Below, piece by piece: positions 52,491 through 63,242 of a stretch of DNA of 64,000 nucleotides (its first letter is position 1; every line of letters starts with the position of its first letter). The stretch is from Rhodococcus sp. IEGM 1379 (GTDB taxonomy: Bacteria > Actinomycetota > Actinomycetes > Mycobacteriales > Mycobacteriaceae), in contig NZ_JASHKR010000016.1 in the NCBI RefSeq assembly GCF_030056815.1, positions 1-64,000 of the forward strand, in the 5' to 3' direction. The position numbers and the translations under genes are program-made. Under the pieces are notes generated by a model. It saw only the letters and a list, made by a program, of their open reading frames with translations. It ran no database searches and was not told where the DNA came from.

Positions 52491-54050
52491 TTGACGCGCT
52501 CGAAGTTGGTCCGGAACTACCGAATCTCGATTCTCGGTATCTGCGTCGCCCTACCCCTCTCACTCTCTGCCATGCCGGCGGCAGCAGACATTCCTAGCCC
52601 CTCGGTGACAATTCGCGTCGACGCTACGAAGCCGGGTCGTGTCATTCCGCAAGACTTCCTCGGGCTGTCTTTCGAAGCCAACCTCATGCATCAGGCGTGG
52701 ATCGATCCTGCGGCCGGGAACGTCGATACTCTGCTCGAGAACCTCGGCACCGGCAATATGCGCTTCAGCGCAAATCAGGTGGACAACACCGCATGGATGC
52801 CGGATCCCGATGCACCGGTCCCGGCCTGGGCCAAAGACGGTCAACACGTCACTCCCGACGACCTGTCTCGGGTCGGCAAACTAGCCGATGCTACCGGGTG
52901 GAGCGTCGACCTCGGCGTGAATTTCGCACACTTCGATCCGGCTGCCGCCGGGGACCAGGCCCGCGAAGCCCAGGATCGAATCGGTAACTCTCTCCGATCA
53001 ATTCAGATCGGAAACGAGCCCAACTTCTATCTCATCGCGCCCATCAGCAACGCCGGAGATCGCCGTCCCTTACTTCCGGCGACCTACGTGCCGGATGCTC
53101 GGGCCTACCGCGACGCGATCCGCGCCGCCGCTCCGGGAGTGCCGATCGAAGGACCCAATACTGCCGGTGCCGGAATCGGCAACCAACTGATTGATCCGGT
53201 GATCGCCGCAGCCGTGGTGAATCCGTGGCTGGACACCTACATTTCCGCATTCGGTTCGGAGAGCAAGTACCTCAATCAGCACTACTACCCGTACGTGAAC
53301 ACCGCGAGGGTCGGATTCACTTCGGCCAGTTCCGATCTCATCGGCGGACTCCCCAGTGTCGACAAACTGATGTCGCGCGAAAACTCCGTGAAGCAAACAA
53401 CGTTGATTCGAGACTTCGTCGCCAAGGCCGAACATGCCGGGCTCGAACCGAAACTGGCCGAAACAAACTCGGTGGCAAAAGAAGGGAAGGAAGGAGTCAC
53501 CAACTCCTTCGGCGCGGCATTGTGGACAGTCGATTATCTGATGACCGCAGCGCGTGAGGGTGTCACCGGTGTAAACCTGCACAATCAACCCGACGATTGT
53601 GAAAGCTACTCACTCATCTGCTTTGCCGACGACAATACCCGCCAATCCGGTCAGGCTCAGGCCAACCCGAACTACTACGGCCTGCTCATGCTCAGCCGGC
53701 TTGTCGGTGGCCAGATCTTGCCCACCACAGTCGAATCCGGCGCAGCAAATGTTTCGGCATATGCGGTCCGCATGCCCGACGGTACCGTCAAGGTGATCGT
53801 CAACAGTATGGATCGGGTATTCACCGGTGATGTCAACGTCGAAATCGTTGGTGAAGACGGTACTTCCGCGTCCGTCGAACGATTGACCGCAGTTTCGCCC
53901 GACGCCGTCGACGGTGCCACGTTCGCCAATTCCACGGTCGCGAAAAACGGCACCTTCACACCGAGTTCGAACGAAAACGTACTCGGCACCGACGGACGGT
54001 ACCGAGTACGTATCGATGCTCCCAGTGCAGTGTTACTGACGGTCAATTAA
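52491..54050 (+). CDS. Secreted GH79-like glycoside hydrolase (beta-glucuronidase/heparanase clan)
   Basis: A 519-residue protein with a signal peptide cleaved near residue 32 (SAMPAAA-D). The (beta/alpha)8 domain has a GNEPNFY motif with acid/base Glu176 and a KLAETNS motif with probable nucleophile Glu324, as in GH79 beta-glucuronidases. NQHYYPYVNTARVGF is also typical. A C-terminal beta-sandwich from about 400 follows. The start is TTG 52491. It may trim uronic-acid or related residues from envelope or environmental glycans. Its stop overlaps that of the convergent acyl-CoA dehydrogenase (shared TTAA). Confidence 0.8.
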   Translation: MTRSKLVRNYRISILGICVALPLSLSAMPAAADIPSPSVTIRVDATKPGRVIPQDFLGLSFEANLMHQAWIDPAAGNVDTLLENLGTGNMRFSANQVDNTAWMPDPDAPVPAWAKDGQHVTPDDLSRVGKLADATGWSVDLGVNFAHFDPAAAGDQAREAQDRIGNSLRSIQIGNEPNFYLIAPISNAGDRRPLLPATYVPDARAYRDAIRAAAPGVPIEGPNTAGAGIGNQLIDPVIAAAVVNPWLDTYISAFGSESKYLNQHYYPYVNTARVGFTSASSDLIGGLPSVDKLMSRENSVKQTTLIRDFVAKAEHAGLEPKLAETNSVAKEGKEGVTNSFGAALWTVDYLMTAAREGVTGVNLHNQPDDCESYSLICFADDNTRQSGQAQANPNYYGLLMLSRLVGGQILPTTVESGAANVSAYAVRMPDGTVKVIVNSMDRVFTGDVNVEIVGEDGTSASVERLTAVSPDAVDGATFANSTVAKNGTFTPSSNENVLGTDGRYRVRIDAPSAVLLTVN

Positions 54051-55738
54051 GCGCGAGCAAGGATCCCTGCGAAATCTGTTCCCACCGGTAGGGTTCCGTA
54101 CTCGTGGCCACGATCGGCACCCAATCGTCCGGCAATGAATGCATCGGAAGACGCAGCCGGCGAATAACGCACCATCAGCGAAGCCTGCAGCGCCAAGGCC
54201 ATAGCTTCGACGACGCTACGCGCGCGGAACTGCGCGTCGGCGGGTGCCATCGTGGCGAGTTCGCCGAGTTGACGACGCACCCGGTCGAGGTGCTGATCGA
54301 GGACGGTGTTGTTGCCGCGAGCCAGATTGACTTCGTGGTCGAAGGCTGCGACGGAATCAGATTCACGGGTCATGGCGCGCAAGACGTCGAGAGCGATGAC
54401 GTTGCCGGAGCCCTCCCAGACCGCCATGACGGGCTGCTCGCGGTAGCGGCGAGCCAGTGGGAAGTCTTCGGTGTATCCGTTGCCACCGAGGCATTCGAGG
54501 GCCTCGTAGGAGTGGTGCGGTCCACGCTTGCAGACCCAGTACTTCGCAACGGCGGTTGCGAGACGACGGAACGCCTTTTCCCGGTCGTCGGCGTCGTTGT
54601 CCTGAGCGCGCGCCAACCGAAGACCGGTGATGGTGGCGGCTTCGGACTCGAGTGACAGGTCTGCCAGGACGGACGTCATGGCCGGCTGATCGGCCAGTAC
54701 GGCGCCGAATGCGCTGCGGTGGCGGGCATGCCACACGGCCTCGGCGACGGACTGGCGCATGCCGGCGGCGCTGCCGAGGATGCAGTCGAGTCGAGTTTGC
54801 GACACCATTTCGATGATGGTCCGCACGCCCCGGCCGGGTTCACCGATCATGATGCCGACTGTGCCGTCGAGCTCGATCTCGGAGGACGCGTTGGACTTGT
54901 TGCCCAGCTTGTTCTTGAGGCGCTGGATGCGGAAGACGTTGCGGGTGCCGTCGGCCAGGATGCGGGGAAGAAGGAAGCAGGAAAGTCCTTCGCCGGCAGC
55001 ACCTTCAGCCTGGGCCAGCACGAGGAAGGCGTCGGACATCGGTGCAGAGCAGAACCACTTGTGGCCGGTGAGCAGATAATCGGCACCCGGGCCACCACGG
55101 CCGGCAGGCTTGGCGATGGTGGTATTGGCCCGCACGTCGGAGCCGCCCTGCTTCTCCGTCATGGACATACCGAAGATCGCGGATGCCTTTCCGGGAGCAT
55201 CCAACTCGGGAGTGTAGCTACGAGAGAGGGCGCGGGGCTTCCAGATGACAGCCACGTCGGGCTGCAGCTCCAGCGAAGGAATGACCGCGTGTGTCATCGA
55301 GATGGGGCACGAGTGACCCGGCTCGACCTGCGCGAACATCATGAAGGCCGCTGCGCGAGCAACATTGGCGCCCGGCTTCGGGTTTTCCCAGGCCGAGGTG
55401 TGCGCGCCGTGAGCTACCGCCGCCGAGATGATGCGGTGGTAAGACGGGTGGTATTCCACCTCGTCGATGCGGTTGCCCCAGCGGTCGAACGTGTGAAGCT
55501 CGGGGATGACGGTGTTGGCCAGCTCGGCGTCGTGCTGGAATCCTGCACTGCCGACCAGTTCGCCGATATCGGTGAGTTCGTCTGCAGCCCAGCCGGCATC
55601 GTGACGGACCACGCCTTCGGCGAGCACCGGATCGAGGAGGTACTCGTTTACGTCGGTACGGGGTACGGACTGATTGAGCACAGCATGCGTGCGATGCGGA
55701 GCCGGATGGGTGACGGTCTTCTCGGAAATTTCAGTCAT
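54047..55738 (-). CDS. Acyl-CoA dehydrogenase, AidB-like
   Basis: A 563-residue FAD flavoenzyme of the AidB-type branch. It has an N-terminal VLNQSVPRTDVNEYLLDPVL extension, GMSMTEKQGGSDVRANTTIA at the flavin site, TGHKWFCSAPMSDAFLVLAQ and LECLGGNGYTEDFPLARRYR near the C-terminal catalytic region, then an extra 100-residue helical domain. Relatives oxidise acyl-CoAs or protect DNA from alkylation. ATG 55738 (MTEISEKT) was chosen. It lies 10 bp downstream of the acyl-CoA ligase, so the pair likely activates and then oxidises a fatty or aryl acid. Under the TetR protein at 57293. Confidence 0.9.
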   Translation of the reverse strand: MTEISEKTVTHPAPHRTHAVLNQSVPRTDVNEYLLDPVLAEGVVRHDAGWAADELTDIGELVGSAGFQHDAELANTVIPELHTFDRWGNRIDEVEYHPSYHRIISAAVAHGAHTSAWENPKPGANVARAAAFMMFAQVEPGHSCPISMTHAVIPSLELQPDVAVIWKPRALSRSYTPELDAPGKASAIFGMSMTEKQGGSDVRANTTIAKPAGRGGPGADYLLTGHKWFCSAPMSDAFLVLAQAEGAAGEGLSCFLLPRILADGTRNVFRIQRLKNKLGNKSNASSEIELDGTVGIMIGEPGRGVRTIIEMVSQTRLDCILGSAAGMRQSVAEAVWHARHRSAFGAVLADQPAMTSVLADLSLESEAATITGLRLARAQDNDADDREKAFRRLATAVAKYWVCKRGPHHSYEALECLGGNGYTEDFPLARRYREQPVMAVWEGSGNVIALDVLRAMTRESDSVAAFDHEVNLARGNNTVLDQHLDRVRRQLGELATMAPADAQFRARSVVEAMALALQASLMVRYSPAASSDAFIAGRLGADRGHEYGTLPVGTDFAGILARA

Positions 55739-55748
55739 GATTGGCCTT

Positions 55749-57254
<1,506 letters not shown>

Positions 57255-57292
57255 CTGGAAGATCCTTAGAAGTTCTTGTCGGGAAAGGAGAT

Positions 57293-57928
57293 TCAATCCA
57301 TTGAGCTGTTGAGTACGGCGTCAGGGATCTGAAGGGTGGCGAAGATGACGGCAACCGCTTCCTCGAGCGAGTAGCCGAAACTCTCGCCGGTGGCCGTCTT
57401 CTGGATGACGAGGCCGAAGATCGCAGACCAGAAGGCCTTCGATTCGACGTCGATGCCCGCACGCAGTTGCCAACCGGTGCGGACCAAAGTGCGGAGCAAA
57501 GCGGTTTCACCCGAGGCATGCAGCGTCCGCAAGGTATCGGAGATGAGCGCGCGCAGTTCGCCGCGGCGGCCCGTCATGATCATGGCTTCGACAAAAATTT
57601 CGACGCTCGGAGCCCCCGGACCGAGTAGGGAACCCACCAGCTTCTCGGTGTAGTCCCCGACGGTGTGGGCGTCGGCGGCATCGATCTCTGCTCGCTTGCC
57701 GACGCGGAGGACGGCGGAGCAGGCAACCTCGACAAAGAGCTTTTCTTTGGAGCCGTAGTAGTACGTCACTTGGTTGGGGTGGGCACCGGCGGCAGCGCAA
57801 ATCTGGGCGATGGACACGCACTCGCCGTGCTCGAGAAACAGTGCAGTGGCCGCGTCGAAAAGTGCCTGGCGGGTTTGCTTGCCGGATTCACGCGTCGCAC
57901 GCGCTGCCGGTACTGCCTCGGTGGCCAT
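57293..57928 (-). CDS. TetR family regulator of the acyl-CoA operon
   Basis: A 211-residue TetR protein with the helix-turn-helix at about 18-62 (LFDAATALFLEHGECVSIAQ; VTYYYGSKEKLFVEVACSA) and a helical C-terminal ligand domain. ATG 57928 (MATEAVPAARATRE) was chosen; the frame is open to 57961. It is first in the operon with the acyl-CoA ligase and dehydrogenase and lies directly downstream of two matching palindromes, so it probably represses its own operon until an acyl-CoA binds. Confidence 0.9.
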   Translation of the reverse strand: MATEAVPAARATRESGKQTRQALFDAATALFLEHGECVSIAQICAAAGAHPNQVTYYYGSKEKLFVEVACSAVLRVGKRAEIDAADAHTVGDYTEKLVGSLLGPGAPSVEIFVEAMIMTGRRGELRALISDTLRTLHASGETALLRTLVRTGWQLRAGIDVESKAFWSAIFGLVIQKTATGESFGYSLEEAVAVIFATLQIPDAVLNSSMD

Positions 57929-57942
57929 CAACGCACTCCTAC

Positions 57943-57961
57943 TTGTTTGTATGACAAACAA
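57943..57961. promoter_or_regulatory. TetR operator 1 (TTGTTTGT-ATG-ACAAACAA)
   Basis: A perfect palindrome with 8-bp arms and a 3-bp centre, ending 15 bp before the TetR start. It is repeated with mismatches 29 bp away at 57972-57990. Confidence 0.7.
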
Positions 57962-57971
57962 TAACTTGACG

Positions 57972-57990
57972 TTGTTTGGATGGCAAGCAA
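57972..57990. promoter_or_regulatory. TetR operator 2, imperfect (TTGTTTGG-ATG-GCAAGCAA)
   Basis: It has the same 8-3-8 design and central ATG as operator 1, with changes in the arms. The 29-bp centre-to-centre spacing is close to three helical turns, so two dimers could bind the same face. It may also affect the divergent gene at 58120. Confidence 0.6.
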
Positions 57991-58119
57991 TTCCCCTACC
58001 CTGCGATACTTGCGATCACGCGGATTTGAACCCGTGACCGCAGCGCAAGCGCATCAAGTCCGAATCGTGGTATTAGTTCCACCCCGAGGTCCAGCTAACT
58101 TTAGGACTACGCTCTTCGC

Positions 58120-59931
58120 ATGTTTTCCTCCGTCTCAGCGAAGATCCGCGCAGTGGTGGTGCTGCTTCTCATCGCTTTGCTGGCACTGACCGTGTCAGCG
58201 TGCTCGAGTAGCTCCGATTCGCCCACAGCCTCGACAGATCACTGCGCACCACCGGGAGTAGGTGCGGCGACAGCGGCGCCCACTAACCTCGATGCGGCCT
58301 CCGGAGCAGGTGCCGAAGACCGGTACACCACAGCCACCGTCACCCCGATCGATCAGATCGACACCTCGAAACTGAACCTGATCAAACCCGGAGTCATCAC
58401 CGTCGGCACTCTCGGCGACGCGCCTCCGAGCATCTGCGTCAACTCCGAGAATCAGTACACCGGATACGACAACGAACTGCTCAAAGCCGTGGCCGACAAG
58501 CTGGGACTGAAGGTGGAGTTCGTCGGCACCGAATTTGCCGGACTGCTCTCCCAGGTTGCCGGCCGACGCTTCGACGTCGGATCCTCCTCCATCACGACGA
58601 CCGACGAGCGTCGTAATACCGTCGGCTTCACCAACGGCTACGACTTCGGCTACTTCTCTCTTGTTGTTCCCAACGGAAGTCCCATCACCGGCTTCGGCGA
58701 TCTGAATGCGTCAACGCGCATCGGGGTCGTGCAGGGCACGGTTCAGGATGACTACGTCGTCAACACTTTGAAGCTCGATCCGGTGAAGTTCCCTGACTAC
58801 GCGACCGCCTACGCGAACCTCAAAACCGGCCAGATCGACGCCTGGATCGCGCCGTCGCAGCAGGCCGAAGGCACTGTCGCACCAGGTGATCCCACCTCCA
58901 TCATCGAAAACACATTTTCCGTCAACAACTTCGTCGGCTGGGCTGTGAACAAGGAAAATCAGCCGCTGATCGACGCCCTCAACTCGGGCCTGGATGCCGT
59001 CATCGACGACGGCACGTGGGCTCAGCTGTACTCCGAGTGGGTTCCGCGTGAGCTTCCCGAAGGTTGGAAGCCAGGATCCAAGGCAGCGGTTACACCGGAC
59101 CTGCCGGACTTCGCGGCGATCGCAGCGGCAAATCCGGCCGATGGGACCGAGACTGTGACTTACCAACCCAAATCAACATTCGATCAGCTCAAAGACACGT
59201 TCTTCAACTGGGAGTTGTACAAGAAGGCCTTCCCCGATCTACTCAAGACCGGTCTTCCCAACACCCTTGTCCTGGCCCTTGCGTCAGGTGTCATCGGCAC
59301 TGTTTTGGGCATGCTGCTGGCCGTCGCCGGACTCTCGCGAACTCGTTGGCTTCGTTGGCCGGCCCGCATCTACACCGACATTTTCCGCGGGTTGCCTGCC
59401 GTCGTCATCATCTTGATCATCGGCTTGGGCGTCGGCCCCATCGTCAAGGGCATCACCGGAAGCAATCCGTACTGGCTGGGAGTCGCGGCGCTGTCGTTGC
59501 TCGCGTCGGCATATATCGGTGAGATTTTCCGATCCGGCATCCAGAGCGTCGAGCCGGGTCAGCTCGAGGCTTCTCGCGCCTTGGGCTTCAGCTACCGCAA
59601 GTCCATGTCGCTGGTGGTCATTCCACAGGGCGTACGACGCGTTTTGCCCGCTCTGATGAATCAGTTCATCTCGCTGATCAAGGACTCGTCACTGATCTAC
59701 TTCCTCGGTTTGCTCGTCACTCAGCGTGAACTCTTTGCCGTCGGACGCGACCTCAATGCCCAAACCGGCAGCTTGTCCCCACTGGTCGCGGCCGGTCTGT
59801 TCTATCTCGCTCTGACGATCCCGCTGACACACCTCGTCAACTACATCGACCATCGACTCCGAACGGGGCGCGCCGATACTTCCGGCACGTTGGATCCGCT
59901 CGAGCAGTCCATCGTCGTGGAAAGGGGCTGA
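58120..59931 (+). CDS. Amino-acid ABC transporter, fused binding protein and permease (GlnP type)
   Basis: A 603-residue fusion. A lipoprotein signal ends with Cys28 (LTVSAC). A family 3 solute-binding domain (about 85-330; [51 protein letters not shown]) leads to a permease domain (about 370-590) with five membrane helices and the EAA-like loop [28 protein letters not shown]. Such fusions import polar amino acids, often glutamine. It is 4 bp upstream of the ATPase gene. Start ATG 58120. Confidence 0.92.
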   Translation: MFSSVSAKIRAVVVLLLIALLALTVSACSSSSDSPTASTDHCAPPGVGAATAAPTNLDAASGAGAEDRYTTATVTPIDQIDTSKLNLIKPGVITVGTLGDAPPSICVNSENQYTGYDNELLKAVADKLGLKVEFVGTEFAGLLSQVAGRRFDVGSSSITTTDERRNTVGFTNGYDFGYFSLVVPNGSPITGFGDLNASTRIGVVQGTVQDDYVVNTLKLDPVKFPDYATAYANLKTGQIDAWIAPSQQAEGTVAPGDPTSIIENTFSVNNFVGWAVNKENQPLIDALNSGLDAVIDDGTWAQLYSEWVPRELPEGWKPGSKAAVTPDLPDFAAIAAANPADGTETVTYQPKSTFDQLKDTFFNWELYKKAFPDLLKTGLPNTLVLALASGVIGTVLGMLLAVAGLSRTRWLRWPARIYTDIFRGLPAVVIILIIGLGVGPIVKGITGSNPYWLGVAALSLLASAYIGEIFRSGIQSVEPGQLEASRALGFSYRKSMSLVVIPQGVRRVLPALMNQFISLIKDSSLIYFLGLLVTQRELFAVGRDLNAQTGSLSPLVAAGLFYLALTIPLTHLVNYIDHRLRTGRADTSGTLDPLEQSIVVERG

Positions 59932-59935
59932 CGAC

Positions 59936-60679
59936 ATGACCAGCTCAGAACTGAAATCCGTATCCCTCACGGGCCAGGATCTGCACCTGTCCTTCGGGGC
60001 CAACAAGGTGCTTCGCGGCGTCAACCTGCACGTCGACGCCGGCAATACTGTGACCGTGATCGGGCCGTCGGGCTCGGGGAAGTCGACGCTCCTACGCGTA
60101 CTGAACCGCCTGCACGAGCCCGAGCAGGGCGACGTACTGCTCGGCGGAAAGTCTGTGCTGCACGATAATCCGGATCAGTTGCGTCAGCGCATCGGCATGG
60201 TGTTTCAGCACTTCAATCTGTTCCCCCACAAGACGGTTGCCGAGAATATTGCTTTGGGCCCCAACAAGCTCAAGGGATTGTCCAAGGAGGCAGCGCGATC
60301 GTTAGCCCTCGAGCAACTCGAGTTGGTGGGCCTGCGGGAGAAGGCTGATTCACGTCCGGGCAATCTGTCCGGCGGTCAGCAGCAGCGAGTGGCCATCGCC
60401 CGGGCATTGGCCATGAAGCCCGAGGTCATGTTCTTCGACGAAGCTACCTCAGCCCTGGATCCCGAACTGGTCAAGGGAGTGTTGGCGCTGATGGCGGACC
60501 TCGCAAAATCTGGCATGACGATGGTTGTCGTGACCCACGAAATGGGCTTCGCGCGTTCGGTTTCCGACAAGGTGCTGTTCATGGATCGCGGCGCGGTTGT
60601 CGAAACAGGCACGCCGGAGCAGCTTTTCGATGACCCGGAAACGGAACGATTGCAGGTATTCTTGTCGCAGGTGCTGTAA
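59936..60679 (+). CDS. Amino-acid ABC transporter ATP-binding protein (GlnQ type)
   Basis: The 247-residue ATPase has Walker [10 protein letters not shown] at 43-51, Q-loop [14 protein letters not shown], signature LSGGQQQR and Walker [17 protein letters not shown]-loop VTHEMGFA. It energises the fused transporter encoded just upstream. No separate binding protein is needed. It is convergent with the response-regulator gene, 11 bp apart, with no obvious terminator. Confidence 0.95.
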   Translation: MTSSELKSVSLTGQDLHLSFGANKVLRGVNLHVDAGNTVTVIGPSGSGKSTLLRVLNRLHEPEQGDVLLGGKSVLHDNPDQLRQRIGMVFQHFNLFPHKTVAENIALGPNKLKGLSKEAARSLALEQLELVGLREKADSRPGNLSGGQQQRVAIARALAMKPEVMFFDEATSALDPELVKGVLALMADLAKSGMTMVVVTHEMGFARSVSDKVLFMDRGAVVETGTPEQLFDDPETERLQVFLSQVL

Positions 60680-60690
60680 GGGCCGCCAGC

Positions 60691-61305
60691 CTAAATCCAA
60701 CCCTGCCGGCGGGCGACCACCGCTGCTTCATGTCGATTTGCCGCACCGAGTTTGGTGACGGCCGAAGACAAGTAGTTGCGCGTGGTCCCCGCCGACAGGT
60801 GTGCGCGGGAAGCTATCTGCTCGATCGAGGCTCCATCGGCCGCATATTCGAGCACATCTGCTTCGCGCGGGGTGAGCGGTGAGTCTCCAGCCCCGATGGC
60901 CTCTGCGGCCAGGGACGGGTCGACGTACCGTCCCCCGGAATGAACGCTGCGAACAACTTCGGCGAGAGTAGTTGCGGAGGTTGTCTTGGGCAGAAATCCT
61001 CGGACACCCGCCGCGAGTGCCTTTTTCAGGTAACCCGGACGGCCGTGGCTCGTCACGATGATCGAAGCACACGACGGAACTGCCCGCGCGATCTCCTGCG
61101 CCGATTCGATCCCGTCGATACCGACCATCTGAAGATCCAGAACAGCCACATCGGGCCGAAATTCCGTCGCGGCGACGACGGCCGCTTCACCCGACTCCGC
61201 TTCCGCCACAACAACGATGTCGTCCTCGAGTGAGAGCATCATCGCCAGTGCAGAGCGGATGAGATTCTCGTCGTCGGCAAGCAGTACTTTGATCGACTCG
61301 GTCAC
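60691..61305 (-). CDS. NarL/LuxR-type response regulator
   Basis: The 204-residue regulator has a receiver domain with phospho-acceptor Asp57 (VAVLDLQM) and acidic Asp11/Asp12, and a switch Lys in GFLPKT. A C-terminal LuxR-type helix-turn-helix (about 140-200) shows SPLTPREADVLEYAADGASI and GTTRNYLSSAVTKLGAANRH. The GTG start at 61305 overlaps the kinase stop. With the kinase it probably regulates the ABC-2 exporter upstream in the same operon. Confidence 0.93.
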   Translation of the reverse strand: MTESIKVLLADDENLIRSALAMMLSLEDDIVVVAEAESGEAAVVAATEFRPDVAVLDLQMVGIDGIESAQEIARAVPSCASIIVTSHGRPGYLKKALAAGVRGFLPKTTSATTLAEVVRSVHSGGRYVDPSLAAEAIGAGDSPLTPREADVLEYAADGASIEQIASRAHLSAGTTRNYLSSAVTKLGAANRHEAAVVARRQGWI

Positions 61306-62447
61306 CGAGACTCCTTCGTCGGGTGTGAAAAGTGTGTGGTGAGCGTGAAACGTTCGTCGTCGCGCGTCACTTCCAGCGTGCCACCTACGGCCTCGACGCG
61401 CTCACGCAGTCCGTTCAAACCCGTACCGTCGCTAACCTGTTGTTGTCCGACGCCGTCGTTGACGATCGAGACCGATGCATCGGTCACTTCGATGACGGCA
61501 GTCTGGGCGGAAGAGTGTCGCAGGATGTTCGTGACTCCTTCGCGAACAACCCAGGCTGCGGTTTCGGCGAATTCGATCGGCAACGCATCAGCGGATCCAT
61601 GTATGTCGGTGGAAATCCCGGCGGCCTCGAGCAATGAGCGTGCTCCCGCCAGTTCCGACGCCAGTGCAATGGATCGATAACCACGAACCAATTCTCGCGC
61701 TTCGACGAGGGATTCCTGCGCCAGATCTCGAACTTCGTCCATCTGCTGAGCTGCACGATCGTCGCCGCGACGCGACAATGTAGCTGCCAGATCACTTTTC
61801 ACTGCAATGGCCGACAGCGCGCGTCCCACCACATCGTGAAGATCACGCGAAAAGCGTAGGCGCTCTTCGGCTACAGAGAGCGCCGCTGCCGCCCCTCGTG
61901 CCTCGTCGAGTTCGGTGACCATCCGCAGAAGCCACACGGACATCAGCACCGTCACGGTCATAAATGCGACAGCGCTGGCCACGAAGGCACCGATGTCGGC
62001 TCGCCCGGCAATCACGAAGCCGACGGCTATCGCCGTTGCTCCCAGGATCAGAAACCGCAGTTCGACCAAGGCCGCGAAAGGTACGGCGACTACAGCGGCG
62101 AGCCAGAAGTAGGGGCCTGAATCGCCGTGTACCACCGCAATTCCTGTCGCGGCGAGCGCGGCCACAGTCATCACCGCCAGCGGAATCCGAACCGGTTCCG
62201 TTACAACGCCGCCCAGGTCCGGAATCCGGGCAATGGTGACGACGGCGGCCACCGCGCTGATTCCGAGGAAGACCGCCACCAGATACTGATCCGCCATCAC
62301 CTCGGTGAAAACTCCGAAACCACCAAAGAACAAACATATCGCAAAAAACGACTGGCGCGTGTAGAGGCGAACCTTGTCGACATTCGACGCAGTTCGCCAT
62401 GTCCGTGTCGGATTCCAGTGTCCGAAGTTTTGCGCGATCATGCTCAC
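61302..62447 (-). CDS. DesK-type sensor histidine kinase
   Basis: The 381-residue kinase has four or five membrane helices in residues 33-175 without a large sensor loop. A HisKA_3 dimerisation domain carries His204 in RFSRDLHDVVGRALSAIAVK, and the HATPase domain ends with GTGLNGLRERVEAVGGTLEV. Kinases of this shape sense membrane state or a transported drug. Start 62447; ATG 62441 is an alternative. It lies 15 bp downstream of the permease gene. Confidence 0.92.
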   Translation of the reverse strand: MSMIAQNFGHWNPTRTWRTASNVDKVRLYTRQSFFAICLFFGGFGVFTEVMADQYLVAVFLGISAVAAVVTIARIPDLGGVVTEPVRIPLAVMTVAALAATGIAVVHGDSGPYFWLAAVVAVPFAALVELRFLILGATAIAVGFVIAGRADIGAFVASAVAFMTVTVLMSVWLLRMVTELDEARGAAAALSVAEERLRFSRDLHDVVGRALSAIAVKSDLAATLSRRGDDRAAQQMDEVRDLAQESLVEARELVRGYRSIALASELAGARSLLEAAGISTDIHGSADALPIEFAETAAWVVREGVTNILRHSSAQTAVIEVTDASVSIVNDGVGQQQVSDGTGLNGLRERVEAVGGTLEVTRDDERFTLTTHFSHPTKESR

Positions 62448-62462
62448 TACCTTCTCAGAATT

Positions 62463-63242
62463 CTACGAACGCGGTTCCCAGCGGAAGTGCACGTTGGCGA
62501 TCAACACGGACCCGACGATCCACGCCACCATGACGAGCAGCGGTTGACCAGCTGATCCGAAAGTGTCCACAAAACTTGCCGCCGCACCGGTTTCGGTCAG
62601 TTCGGATGACGTACGCCCTACCCATCCCAGATTCACGAGGTCCAGGACTGCCGCCATCGGCGTGAAGTCGAGGACACGAGCGATGTTGTCCGGCAGGACA
62701 TTTCTGATACTCGACATACCCGCGGTTGCCAGAATGAGGATCGGCATGCACGTGATCTGCGCTGCCTCGGCATTGCGAGTCACCGCCGACGTGATGAGCG
62801 CCAATGCGGTGAACACTGCAGCACCCCCGATGAACGCCACGAGCAGCAGGATGGGATTGACCGGTGCGCGGCCACCTAGAACGACGACCGCAATACCGAC
62901 GATCACCGTCAACAGCCCCGTCAAAACCCACGACGGGACGGCGGGGCCGGCCAGAATTTCAGCGTCACTGCACTCTCCGGTGCGCAGTCGCTTGAGCACC
63001 AATTCGTCACGCCGCGTGGAGTACACCGACAGCAGGTTGTAGAAAACGACGAAAACGAGCAGGAACAGCGCAAAGGTTTCCAGGCCCGACGACACCGCAG
63101 TATCGGGCAGTCCGTCGTCACGGGAGAGGATCAGCATTCCGATGGGGAAGATCAGGGGCAGGACGATCGCATTGAAGAGCAACAGCCGGTTTCGGCCCAG
63201 AAGTTTGAACTCTGCGCGGGAAAGTGTTGCTATACGGTTCAT
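62463..63242 (-). CDS. ABC-2 type transporter permease
   Basis: A 259-residue permease with six membrane helices (LLLFNAIVLPLIFPIGMLIL; LFLLVFVVFYNLLSVYST; VLTGLLTVIVGIAVVVLGG; and three more). It has the ABC-2 pattern RRDELVLKRLRTGECSDAEIL. The ATG 63242 overlaps the ATPase stop (ATGA). Together they form an exporter of the DrrB/NatB kind. The substrate may be a drug or lipid. Confidence 0.88.
   Translation of the reverse strand: MNRIATLSRAEFKLLGRNRLLLFNAIVLPLIFPIGMLILSRDDGLPDTAVSSGLETFALFLLVFVVFYNLLSVYSTRRDELVLKRLRTGECSDAEILAGPAVPSWVLTGLLTVIVGIAVVVLGGRAPVNPILLLVAFIGGAAVFTALALITSAVTRNAEAAQITCMPILILATAGMSSIRNVLPDNIARVLDFTPMAAVLDLVNLGWVGRTSSELTETGAAASFVDTFGSAGQPLLVMVAWIVGSVLIANVHFRWEPRS

Noticed and set aside
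58022-58039. Sequence GGATTTGAACCCGTGACC, which reads on the minus strand like a tRNA T-arm with GGTTCAAATCC
   Set aside because: The T-stem pairs only with a bulge, and no acceptor, D or anticodon arms of normal size are found around it. At most a tRNA fragment; probably chance.
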